Positions 10,593 to 19,723 of a stretch of DNA of 24,637 nt are shown here, in pieces. Within the stretch, counting starts at the first letter, position 1; each line of letters opens with the position of its first letter. Below the pieces are notes generated by a model. That model worked only from the letters and a program-made list of their open reading frames with translations, did no database searches and was not told the origin of the DNA. The stretch covers positions 1 to 24,637 of the forward strand of contig JNEM01013683.1 of NCBI GenBank assembly GCA_000697335.1. Direction: 5' to 3'. The translations under genes were made by a program, and so were the position numbers. The stretch comes from Conidiobolus incongruus B7586 (taxonomy: Eukaryota > Entomophthoromycota > Entomophthoromycetes > Entomophthorales > Conidiobolaceae).

Positions 10593-11950
10593 ATGAATTA
10601 TCATCTAAATCCACCTGATCAGATACAAGAAACTATAGAAGTTAACACCAATGCCAAATTAGTGAAATATGATCAAACATAATTATATTTGGTAGAAATA
10701 TTTTTAAGGCAAATGGTATATTTATCTATTTTAGGTAATAGAACAAAACGAAAGTTTCTGGTTGCTTAATTAGTACCACAAGCTCTAATAATCATAGTGT
10801 TTGAATTTATTATTTATAACAATATTAATTTTTAAGCATTAAAAGAGCCTTTTTATTTTTCGTATTCTTAAAAAATGATGTTAAGGTATATCCTAAAATT
10901 GTTTCAAAAATATATCAGATAAATTTCCGAAATTAAATGAATAATTTTTAAATTGATACACATTGTTTTGATATGAAATATAGGAATGTTAAAATTTAAA
11001 CAGATAGCATCTCTACCAAATTCAAGTAATTAAATATAATACTGTGTTAAATAACAGGTAAAAGATCATTTTGATAACTTTTATGAATAGCTCTTATTAT
11101 ATATTTTGAAAAATATACTTTGAAAATAACCTATTACTAAAACAAGTTAAAGTTACTGCAATAAAGTATTCAAGAAATTAAACTGCGTTAAATGATCGAT
11201 TAAAAAAGAGTTAAAGTTTGAATTATTAATAGATTCAATAGGTTGCGCTTGGCTTGATTTATACTAGGCTGAAAATTTGACTAAAGAATCGGTGGTATAA
11301 GTTTTGCATAGATGATGCAAATGGAAACACCATCTCATTAATTGGGTAATATAAGTGCGACTAAATTGACTTCCATGATAATATGGAAATATCCTAATTT
11401 ATCATATACACTTTGATATTGTACAAAAAGAACAGAGTCATTTGTGACATTAATAATGATAAAAATGATTTTAAATTATTATTAATTTCTTTTTGAATTG
11501 TTAAACTTAATACAGGGATTTAAAATTGAATTTATAATTGATGATTTTGTTGAATTAATAAATAATCATAAATTAAAAACGTGGGTTTCATCTAAATTTA
11601 GATCTTCAGAAGTATACTTAAAATGATCAGCTTCTTCAATATAGTTATATTCGATCCTTTATATTTGCTTATAACAGTAAAAATCATTTCTGTCAAAATA
11701 TACAATACAGCCTATGCAAAAATGATTGGTCTAAATATTCTGATGGTACTGATTTTTATCTTTAATGTTGGTTATACTGTGTGAATTTGATGGTTATGGC
11801 TTGTGAGAAAAAGTTTGATATTTTTAATAAGGAAACTATCATGAACCTTTATGGAATTAAAATATAAAGAATACCCGAATTGGTCTAAAACTTCACTTGA
11901 ATTCTTAAATAACAATTGAATGAAATTATCAGATTGCTTCAAGTCATATT
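10593..11950 (-). pseudogene. Possible decayed host gene, minus strand, family unknown
   Basis: Between THG1 and the Zds gene, GC rises to about 28-35% in several 60-nt blocks (for example 11221-11400, 11581-11640 and 11701-11820), compared with about 20% at 11101-11160. On the minus strand a chain of open stretches reads in the same general direction. Examples are LDQFGYSLYFNSIKVHDS near 11880, EADHFKYTSEDLNLDETH near 11610, SQFSRTYITQLMRWCFHL near 11350 and LLEFGRDAICLNFNIPIF near 11010. Stops and frame changes lie between them; several stops are at positions a G-to-A or C-to-T change from Trp or Gln would explain. Each run alone could be chance at this base composition; only the chain plus the GC rise is suggestive. 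I do not recognise the family. Real exons with undetected introns are an alternative. The right end overlaps the Zds gene's leader. Confidence 0.2.
11723..11889 (+). promoter_or_regulatory. Two CCAAT boxes in a repeated 11-mer upstream of the Zds gene
   Basis: TGATTGGT at 11723-11730 matches the TNATTGGT CCAAT form. The 11-mer ATTGGTCTAAA occurs at 11725-11735 and again at 11879-11889, 236 and 82 nt before the ATG at 11961. A repeated CCAAT-containing word just upstream of a start suggests a promoter; function is inferred. Confidence 0.35.
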
Positions 11951-11952
11951 AA
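11920..11952 (+). other. Candidate upstream ORF (10 codons) in the Zds leader
   Basis: ATG at 11920 opens MKLSDCFKSY and stops at 11950-11952, eight bases before the Zds ATG at 11961. If the transcript begins upstream, scanning ribosomes would meet it first, so it could damp Zds translation. The transcription start is unknown. Confidence 0.3.
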
Positions 11953-11960
11953 TAGGTGAA

Positions 11961-13885
11961 ATGATGGCAAGTATCAGCAATATAAATGACTTTTCAGAAT
12001 CAGAACAAAATTTCTCAAATGAAAACACACACATCAATTTACAGAAGCATTCCCCAACCTTTGAGCCTTCCCTTTCTCCCACACTAGCCACTTTTGAACC
12101 CTCTATTTTAACCCCACCTAATCCTTCCACCACAAATTCACTTGACCCGACTCAGCTTCCTTCTCATTTATTCTGGGTGCCTGCTCATTTACATCCTGAA
12201 ATTGCTCCTCAAGAATTCAACCGCTGGTTAGAAACTCATTCAAGCACTATCAATAATAAAGATCGTCCAACAAGACGAAAATCAGTTTTAGGATTACATT
12301 CTTATACACCAAATACAGCTTCAGATTCCGAATTAACAGAAGATAAGGAAAATTCTAAAATAAGGAGAAATAAAACTATGTCAGCTAATTTTGTTCAAGG
12401 TAAAATTATATAATTTGTTTTTTATCAAAATTTATTAATTAAAATATTAGTAGTTCCTCCCACTCCCGCTCCAATACCTGAAAGAACTAGTTTGAGGAGA
12501 GCCCGTATAAGAAATCCTAAAGAGCGATATCAACGGCATCGCCGAAATCAAAATATTTCAGAAAATATAGAATTATCGCCTAAATCATTAGAAAATCTTA
12601 ATGCTTTAGCACTTCAAACTTCAAAAATATTGGCAAAGCCATCAGAGCGTAAAGATTCTTTAAAAAACAAAACTTTGTCTCACTCACGTTCAGTTGATAA
12701 TTTACCTCAAACTACATCTGAATTGAATACTTCACCATCAAATTTAATAGGTAATATTCAATTTTAAATCTTTGGTTTATATTTATTCTTATATTTATTT
12801 TTCTAGAACCTAATCCTAGATCTGATTCCATTCCAACAACACCTACAACACCAAAGTCAGCCACAGATAATCAACCTTCTCGCTCTTCAATATTTTCTAA
12901 TCCTACAAGCCCTGAACCGGAAATCCATACAACTTTACCAAAAATTGATATTATTCCAAAACCTCAAAGCAATTCCCGTTTACCCAACATACACATCATT
13001 AATGAACCTCAAAATATCAAAAGTGCATCGAAGTCAGAAATTACCTCCGAACCTCTTTCTCCAAAATCACAATCGAAATCCAACTCAAAGAGATCAGGTG
13101 CATTTTCTTGGCTGTTTGGATCTGATTCCAAAGACTCAACTTCTGAAAACACCCCTAAACCCAAAACCTCATCCCCAACACCACTACCCGCTGATTCTCC
13201 AAAACCTTCACCTCAATCACCAACATTCACTAATCGTCCCATTTTGAATGATGGAATTGTATCTGATATTGCAGTTTCATTTGAACCAACATCCCCTGGA
13301 TATAAGAAAAAATCATTCAATCTTTTTTTCAAATCCAAAGACAAAAAAGAAAAGAAATCCAAGGACAAGGGCTCAAGTTCACCGAAATCCAGCAAAAATT
13401 CCAGCTTCTCATCTTCATCTGTCACCTCAACAAAGCCTGAATATGATCCCAGATGTTTACCCGTTCCTGTAGAACAGGCAATGTACCGTCTGTCTCACAC
13501 AAAATTGGCCAATCCCAGAAGGCCTCTAGCACAACAAGTAGTAATATCAAATATGATGCTATGGTATTTGGATGTGGTTAATCAGCGCATGAGCCGGGCT
13601 CATCCGCCATCAATTGTACCCAATCGTGGTTACCCTTCTTCATCAAGCATGTCGCTACGAGCACGTCCTAATGCTTCACAACGTATGCCCAAACCCAAAT
13701 CACCTCATCTGATATCTAAAGCACGTTATACTCAGGGAAGACATCTTCCTATGGATTCGAGCTCTTCAGAGGAGGAAGATGAGGACGATGATTTGGAATT
13801 ATCAGATGACGATGACGATATGAGTTTAATGGAGACGCTTCGAAGAAAATCACCTCAAAATACTCTCATTAATACGCTTTCTTAA
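11961..13885 (+). CDS. zds1: Zds-family protein (PP2A-Cdc55 regulator), three exons
   Basis: A 605-aa protein, join(11961..12399,12451..12750,12807..13885). Introns of 51 and 56 nt have GT-AG ends and phase-1 junctions, and the joined frame is open to TAA at 13883-13885. Zds proteins bind the B subunit of phosphatase PP2A and influence mitotic entry and exit, polarity and stress signalling. The family-typical N-terminal block LFWVPAHLHPEIAP (about 70-83) is followed by RRKSVL (about 105-110). A short SWLFGSDSKD segment lies in the middle. The C-terminal Zds domain (about 458-510) contains MYRLSHTKLANPRRPL and then QQVVISNMMLWYLDVVN. The rest is Ser/Pro-rich and probably disordered; a Lys-rich stretch precedes the Zds domain and a Ser/Asp/Glu tract follows it (CK2-type sites). 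ATGs at 11961 and 11964 are adjacent; the frame runs upstream without ATG. The first acceptor is a tandem TAGTAG, allowing a one-residue variant. The assignment rests on recalled family motifs. Confidence 0.82.
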
Positions 13886-14345
13886 AAATCCAATTCTCAA
13901 TAGCTGTATATTACAAATTCATCAGATTATTTATTAACGAAACTGCTCAACATCAAATCTAATTAAATTTTAATACAAGTACAATTTTAAATTTGATAAT
14001 TTATATGTAAATTATTAATTAATAAATAACAAAAGTAATGATTCAAATGATTATTTTTGCCTTAAAAAATATTAAACTGTTCTGAAAGTTTACATCTAAT
14101 AAAAATAACTGTTATTCACCTTTTTCTGGATAAGGATTATCACAATATTTTGTAATACAGTAGTTGTTATATTAATTTTTCTTAGCAATTAACTAAATTT
14201 TAATTCTAAATATATTTCTTTAGACTATCATTTTCTATATGAATCATTATTGAGAATTTCTGATAAATTGAAACCAAAAGATAAACAAAATAAATTAAAA
14301 TTAGTCCCATAATAGAATATAAATGATATTTAGCCTAGCAAATAA
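13886..14345. other. Spacer between Zds gene and adenylate-kinase-like gene
   Basis: 460 bases of AT-rich DNA holding the Zds 3' untranslated region and the next gene's promoter. No CCAAT box, RNA gene or repeat was identified near the downstream start. Confidence 0.5.
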
Positions 14346-15287
14346 ATGTTGAAAATAAAAAAAATCAAAATGATCAATAGAATTAATATAATTAAAAGAA
14401 ACTTAAATTTACGAACATTAAATTTTATTTACCCCAAAGTCCAATTTTCAACTCGATTAACTTTGTTAAAAAATGTAGAATCTGATAAAAAAGAACATTC
14501 TAAACCCGCTATCAATCCAGCTCAAAGTGAAAATTATTGGCCTCATCCCTTTGCTGTATTCGCTAGTTTAACTATTTTATACGGTCTTTGGTGGGCATTA
14601 GATGTTCAATATCGAGGTAATATTTTATAATTTAAATTAAAATTTATAACTAATTAATTTTAATTAGCTGGTAAAAAATATAGTGAAAATAAAAATCTAA
14701 TAGATGAAAAACAAAATATAATTGTTAAGAATCAACCTAAAATAGTATTAACATTGGGATCTCCTCATTCTAAGAAAGAGCAAGTTTTAGACGAATTGAT
14801 TAATAGAGGATTTTATTTAATTCAAACTTCTCAATTATTTACTGATGAATTGAATAATCCTAGCTCTCCTTACTTTGATGAAATTAGTCAATCTATTAGG
14901 GATAATACTCCTATTTCAGTTAAAACTACTTTAACTTTGATTCGCGATGCTATGATTCAAGTCATCGAAAACAAGAACCAATTTTTAATTGATGGTTTCC
15001 CCCAGCAGATGGACCAACTTCGCAAATTTGAGGGATCTTTATGCGACCCAACCCTCACCCTCTACTTTGACTGCCCCAACGACCAGCTTGTAGCTGAATT
15101 AGCATCCAAGGCCAATAACAAGGAATCGGAAGCCAATATTGAAAAGAAATTACATCACTATCAGTTGACGTCATATCCTATTGTCCAATATTTTATGAGA
15201 AAGGATAGAGCTCTGGTATTGAATAGTAATGAAGATTTACAAGTTAATATTGACAAGATTTTAACTAAACTCAACCAATTAAAATAA
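14346..15287 (+). CDS. Mitochondrial membrane-anchored adenylate-kinase-like pseudoenzyme, two exons
   Basis: A 296-aa protein, join(14346..14616,14668..15287); the 51-nt intron has GT-AG ends and phase 1. Residues 1-40 are rich in Arg/Lys/Asn/Ile with no acidic residue, like a mitochondrial presequence. One membrane segment follows at about 68-86 (FAVFASLTILYGLWW). From about 115 the chain aligns with AK1/UMP-CMP kinases along its length. It has a P-loop position (GSPHSKKEQ, 121-129), FLIDGFP (196-202), a DPTLTLYFDCP strand (217-227), a short lid, and YPIVQYF near the end. The key residues are gone. The glycines of GxPGSGKGT are replaced although a Lys remains. Gln203 stands where the DGFPR arginine belongs. 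The lid region (about 238-249) lacks its Arg and Asp-Asp residues. Phosphotransfer is therefore unlikely, and a structural or regulatory role in a mitochondrial membrane is inferred. Without the intron, only the second exon would be found and the anchor missed. Confidence 0.8.
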
Positions 15288-15754
15288 ATTACCTTTAAAT
15301 TAATTAAATATAATATAATTGTTTGATTATATATATAACTGGTCAATTTGACATTTATTAGTATTGCACGGCAGTACAATATAAAAAATAATAATTAAGC
15401 ATATTCTTCAGATATTAGTAATATTATTTTCAAGATTTATATAACAATATTTATTTTTTATATCAATTTTTGTAAAATTGAATTTTACTGATTAAATTTG
15501 AATTGAATTCAACTGATTAGAGCCAAATTACATTGATAAATAATGAAAGATGTTCTCCGTCAACTAAAGTAATAATTTTAGAATTCTTTAATATATTTGA
15601 TCTAATAAAATCTCAATTGAAGTAACAGTTTCAAATATATGCCAAATAATTTTAAATTAATAAGAAAGAAAGTAGACTGATTATACAGAAATTTTCAATA
15701 TATTTATTAAAGATAAACAGTATATTAACAATACAATTGAATTCTTTTTAATAA
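15288..15754. other. Spacer before the mariner element
   Basis: AT-rich 3' flank of the adenylate-kinase-like gene. No gene or repeat is seen before the TA target site at 15755-15756. Confidence 0.5.
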
Positions 15755-15756
15755 TA

Positions 15757-15783
15757 TTAGTGTAGAAATTAAATAATGACACA
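15757..15783. repeat. Left terminal inverted repeat of mariner copy 1
   Basis: 27 bases beginning TTAGTGTAGAAATTAA, preceded by TA. It matches the right end at 22 of 27 positions and the left end of copy 2 at 22 of 27. Confidence 0.8.
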
Positions 15784-17024
15784 ATCTTAAAATTAAAATT
15801 AAACAAATAAATTAATAAATAATATATAAAATTTAATAAAGAATATAAAATTAATACTCTGTTTTATTATTAATAACTCTTTTCTATACTTTTGGTAAGC
15901 TTCTAATACTTAAAAAACAGATTTTATTAAAAACTAAAATTTGATATTTTATGAATTAATTTAATTTGTTTATAGGAATTTTTTTCTAGTAAGCTAATTT
16001 TTTAATTATCTAAAACAATTATAATCACATTAGTTATAATTAGGTGAATATACTAGATATGGTAATTTTCTTTAATTTTTTTATAGTTTTAACTTTATAT
16101 ATTTTACAATTATTATGTAAAATAATAGGTATCTTTAATTTATACTAAGAATACCATTTAAAAGTTGCTATATTTAAAAAAATAATATATAATTTATTAT
16201 TAATTAATTTTCCTTAAGGTATTAAATAAGAAAACTATATACCATTATTATTTATTATAATAATTAACATTTATTTATATTTAAAATATTTATTTATCAA
16301 AATTTATAAAAAGGATTAATTTAACTTAATTTAAAATCTTGTTTTATTTTTAAGTAAAGGATTATATAAAAAAATCTAAAATTTATTAACTATAAATATT
16401 AATTATAAAAATTTTTGTTTTTATTTATACCTTAATAAGTTTAGTTTAACTATAATTACTTTAATTTTCTTTTTAGCTTTTATTAAATTATAAGTTATTT
16501 ATTTTATCTTTTTATTAATTAATTTAAATTTAAGTTTATATATATATAATATACTTATATAATTAATATTAAATTACTTTAATAATTTTTTAACTAAAAT
16601 AAAATGGTGTTTATTAATATATTTTTTTATTTTATTAATAAATAAAAAAATAACATTAAAAATTAATTTTTTAAATTTTAGTAAATTTTAAATAATATTT
16701 TTTCTAGCTTTAAAATCACAAATTTAGTGATATATAGTAGTTTTAAATAAAATATCATCTTTCTAAGTTATTTACAAGTTTTAAATAATTTTAAAAAATT
16801 TATGGTTAAGTTTTAAAGATATAAAAATAAAAGTTTTTTGATAATTATTATCTAATTTAAACATGATTAAATTTATCTATAAATTTTAATATCAAAATAT
16901 TTTAATAAAAAATAATAATAAATAAATATATATATAATTTAAAAATATTTATTTTTTTATATATTTTATATATAAATAAGCTTTCAAAATATATAATATG
17001 TTTAAAAGATCAGAAATTAAAAAA

Positions 17025-17051
17025 TTTATCATTTCTTAATTTCTATACTAA
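17025..17051. repeat. Right terminal inverted repeat of mariner copy 1
   Basis: The reverse complement begins TTAGTATAGAAATTAA and matches the left repeat at 22 of 27 positions. A TA follows at 17052-17053. Confidence 0.8.
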
Positions 17052-17053
17052 TA

Positions 17054-18556
17054 AATAATTATAATTTTACTAACTTAATAAAATAAAAAAATTTCATTCA
17101 AGCTAATATAATTTATATGAATTATTTGATATTATAAAATGTATTTATATATAAAGATAGTCATTATATTTGATAATTATTTTATTAGAAGATAAATTAA
17201 TATTAAAGTTCAATCTTATTCAAATTTGAATATCTTTTTTTATTAAGCAATATTAATGAAAATACTATGATTTTTTAATTGGATCAAATTATCATATTGG
17301 TTTGATTTTGTTAGATCTTTGAATAATATCATATAGTAAATGATTAGGTAGGTATAATATTAACATCTATAATTATAATATTATATATATATTTTTAATG
17401 AAAATTAAAATTAATTTTATCATTCTTAATTTTTATATAGTTGATTTATTTGGATTTCAAATCTGCAAATAGATAGGAATACCTTACTTAGAATAACTCA
17501 TTTTAACAATTTTCTGATAATATTATATCAATTGGAAATAATATATGATTCAATAAATATATATAATTTTAATCTACATGATATTGAATTTTTCAAAAGT
17601 TAAAATAATTAAAAATTTTTAGGTAATTTTTTCACCATTGTTTACAATTGCTTTTAATGTATTTTTCATAATTAAAAATTTTATATTTGATTATACTAAT
17701 ACTCATATTTATTTTAGGAATAATTTGTTGTATTCAATAATTTTAATAAATAATATGATATAAAACTATTGTAATTAACTGGTAAAATATATATGATATA
17801 ACCACTTAATCAATGAATAGCAAGGCGCAAGTACAAACTGGAAATAATGCCACAACAATTGATTTTAGCCCAAATTTTATTAGTTTTTATTTCCAAATAT
17901 AAACAAATTTGAGGCATTAATATGAGTGCATTTCATTTGAAAGATTATTGATATCGCATATTATTCGAAGTTATATTTTATTGATCATTTGTTATATTCA
18001 AGACTTCAATATGCCTGAATATTGACTGGATGATTTAGATTTAAGCTACTTGGAAATTTGAGTTATCTATTAATGATTCTTTATATTCTATTTTTGTATA
18101 TAAAATCAATTCAAATAGATAGTTTAAAATTGGTGTTCATTATATGATTTGAAAATAACAAAAATAAATAATAGATCGATATTGACTTTATAAATTTTGC
18201 TACTATTAATATTTTTATTAAAAAGGTTGATCTTTTAATGTCTATTATATATTCATATTAGCATTTGTTCAACTCATTTACAAGCTATATTTGCATTTAA
18301 GCATTGATTTAATTTTCCAAATAAATTCATTTGTAATTATGTGATTATTTTCAAACACGTTATTGGACTTTTCAAAAATAACAACATTGTCAAATAGATA
18401 TAATATATCCAGGATATATTTTAGTATTGCATTTAAATTGCTATATATATAGCAATCTTTGATATGGTTTATAAATATGATTTTTGAAATTTTTAAGCCA
18501 TTTTAAAGAAAAAATCAAAAAACCCAAGTTAATTTATATCCTATTATTCATTTTAG
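17054..18556. other. AT-rich spacer upstream of the sphingomyelin-synthase-like gene
   Basis: No gene recognised. A short island at 17813-17905 has an ATG frame of 30 codons with somewhat higher GC, but other frames on both strands read equally well, so it is not called. A 20-bp palindrome is listed separately. Confidence 0.5.
18437..18456. repeat. Perfect 20-bp palindrome
   Basis: ATTGCTATATATATAGCAAT is its own reverse complement, with no spacer. It lies about 340 bp upstream of the sphingomyelin-synthase-like gene. It may be chance in AT-rich DNA, though the GC/GC pairs in the arms make it less trivial than a TA run. Confidence 0.6.
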
Positions 18557-18563
18557 CCAATCA
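18557..18563 (+). promoter_or_regulatory. CCAAT box upstream of the sphingomyelin-synthase-like gene
   Basis: AGCCAATCA lies about 235 nt before the ATG and is identical to the nine bases before the JmjC gene at 1588-1596. Binding by a Hap/NF-Y complex is inferred. Confidence 0.4.
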
Positions 18564-18725
18564 ATTTGCTTTAATTTTTCAAGCTCCAAATGACATTCAA
18601 ATTACACTGACAAACAAGTTTTGAGAGTACAATAATTATATTCCAAAAATTAAAACCCCCCTTTCATATGCCATAGAAAATATATAAATATTCCCATATC
18701 CTTAAGTTTATTTGTTTCTTTAAAC

Positions 18726-18733
18726 TATAAAAG
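18726..18733 (+). promoter_or_regulatory. TATA box (TATAAAAG)
   Basis: A canonical TATAAAAG, 68 nt before the ATG at 18794 and downstream of the CCAAT box, within a slightly GC-richer stretch. AT-rich surroundings make TATA words common, but the full consensus with trailing G and the spacing support it. Confidence 0.5.
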
Positions 18734-18793
18734 CCCTCTAAATCTTTAAATGACTAGAGTTTTTTAATTATTATAAACTAAAAAATCAAGACC

Positions 18794-19723
18794 ATGAAAT
18801 TTAATCAAAATATAAATATCTTGCAAATAATTAATCATTACTTGAAAAAAATATTCAAATTTAAGCCTTTTCACAATAAAAGAGATTTATATCAAACTTT
18901 ATTCATAGCTGTGCCTTTTATAATTGGAGCTGGCTTCGCTTCTGCTATGGTTAACGCTTGGATGGATCGTTTATATCGACTATTAATAATGGATGGTATC
19001 AATGGCACTCCTTTACCAGATGCTATTATTCAGTTCTTTGAAGCTTACCCCGAATTCCAAGTGCAAGTGGGCGATTTTAACAATTGGAGTGCTAGGGTGT
19101 GTGCTATAATGATTCTAGCGATTATTGCTTTTGGAGGTAGAGATGCTTGCTGGCGATTCCGACGCGCAGCCTTCACTATTGGAACCATGTACATCTTGAG
19201 ATCAATCTGTGTAACATTAACACATCCCCCAAATCCTTACAAGCCTTGCCTATCACCTCAAGTCATTCATCCGATTATTTTGGACGCCTTTTTAATTATG
19301 ATTCAAGTCAAAGTTTCATGTGGTGATATTTTCTTTTCGGGACACACTATTATCTATACCACTACTATGCTTCTTTTCCTGAAGTATCCTTTATTCAATA
19401 TAATACATCTAAATAACTTGGTCAAACTAATAGTAACTGTATTCTGTGCAAGCAATATTGTAGGTTTAGTCGTTTCATCATTCCACTACTCTATCGATGT
19501 ATTGATCTCATTTATTTTGACAACCTTAACTTGGTGGAACTATCATATCATAGTGAATTTGGACTATTTTAACGACACTTGTTATGGAAAATTATTAAAA
19601 CTTTATGATCATCACCCTACCAAGTATAACTATGAAGAATTGCCCATCTCTTCAGCTCAAAGATATAGTACAGGATATCAGTCCTCAACATCTTCTAACA
19701 CCCGTAGTATTATTCATAATTAA
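18794..19723 (+). CDS. Sphingomyelin-synthase-family lipid phosphotransferase, single exon
   Basis: A 309-aa multi-pass Golgi or plasma-membrane enzyme expected to move a phospho-headgroup from a glycerophospholipid to ceramide. All four family signatures are present. D1 is PLPD (73-76). D2 runs from RR (123-124) through Y133, R136 and T143 to P146 with exact spacing. D3 is CGDIFFSGHT (176-185). D4 is HYSIDV (231-236). The catalytic triad His184, His231 and Asp235 is intact. About six hydrophobic spans are seen (near 35-55, 101-116, 126-142, 160-174, 186-203 and 208-252). A Ser/Thr-rich cytosolic tail follows. There is no SAM domain, unlike SMS1 and SMSr. Whether it makes sphingomyelin, ceramide phosphoethanolamine or inositol phosphorylceramide cannot be read from the motifs. 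Well-studied fungi use the unrelated-looking Aur1 IPC synthase instead, so this gene is unusual for a fungus. Confidence 0.88.
   Translation: MKFNQNINILQIINHYLKKIFKFKPFHNKRDLYQTLFIAVPFIIGAGFASAMVNAWMDRLYRLLIMDGINGTPLPDAIIQFFEAYPEFQVQVGDFNNWSARVCAIMILAIIAFGGRDACWRFRRAAFTIGTMYILRSICVTLTHPPNPYKPCLSPQVIHPIILDAFLIMIQVKVSCGDIFFSGHTIIYTTTMLLFLKYPLFNIIHLNNLVKLIVTVFCASNIVGLVVSSFHYSIDVLISFILTTLTWWNYHIIVNLDYFNDTCYGKLLKLYDHHPTKYNYEELPISSAQRYSTGYQSSTSSNTRSIIHN

Larger units (their letters stand above)
15757..17051 (-). mobile_element. Decayed Tc1/mariner-class DNA transposon, full length (copy 1)
   Basis: A 1,295-bp element, the usual size for mariner. Its ends are terminal inverted repeats beginning TTAGTGTAGAAATTAA (left) and TTAGTATAGAAATTAA (right, read inward). 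They agree at 22 of 27 positions, and a TA lies directly outside each end (15755-15756, 17052-17053). Transposase traces read on the minus strand. A block matching the second catalytic Asp region (IILHNNCKIYK, about 16095-16130) is followed by one matching the third (LPYLVYSPNYN then CDYN, about 16025-16070). A C-terminal KLTKSIEKSY lies near 15875-15905. Reading frames are broken by many stops and shifts, so it is dead. GC is about 10-15%, and many differences from copy 2 are C/T or G/A, fitting heavy C-to-T decay. The N-terminal half of the transposase is not readable by eye. Confidence 0.82.

Noticed and set aside
10593-10682. Plus-strand 29-codon frame MNYHLNPPDQIQETIEV...
   Set aside because: It reads well but has no good donor or continuing exon, and its length is within chance for this composition. 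The opposite strand is equally open.
11623-11784. 53-codon plus-strand ATG frame with a hydrophobic C-terminus upstream of the Zds gene
   Set aside because: It overlaps the more protein-like minus-strand pieces, has no recognisable motif and lies within chance length.
14754-15287. Adenylate-kinase-like frame taken as a separate gene starting at 14754
   Set aside because: That start is a TTG codon. The 51-nt intron 14617-14667 joins it to the upstream exon in frame, so it is the second exon of one gene.
17813-17905. 30-codon ATG frame MNSKAQVQTGNNATT...
   Set aside because: Other frames on both strands are equally open and plausible; no splice context or homology is evident.
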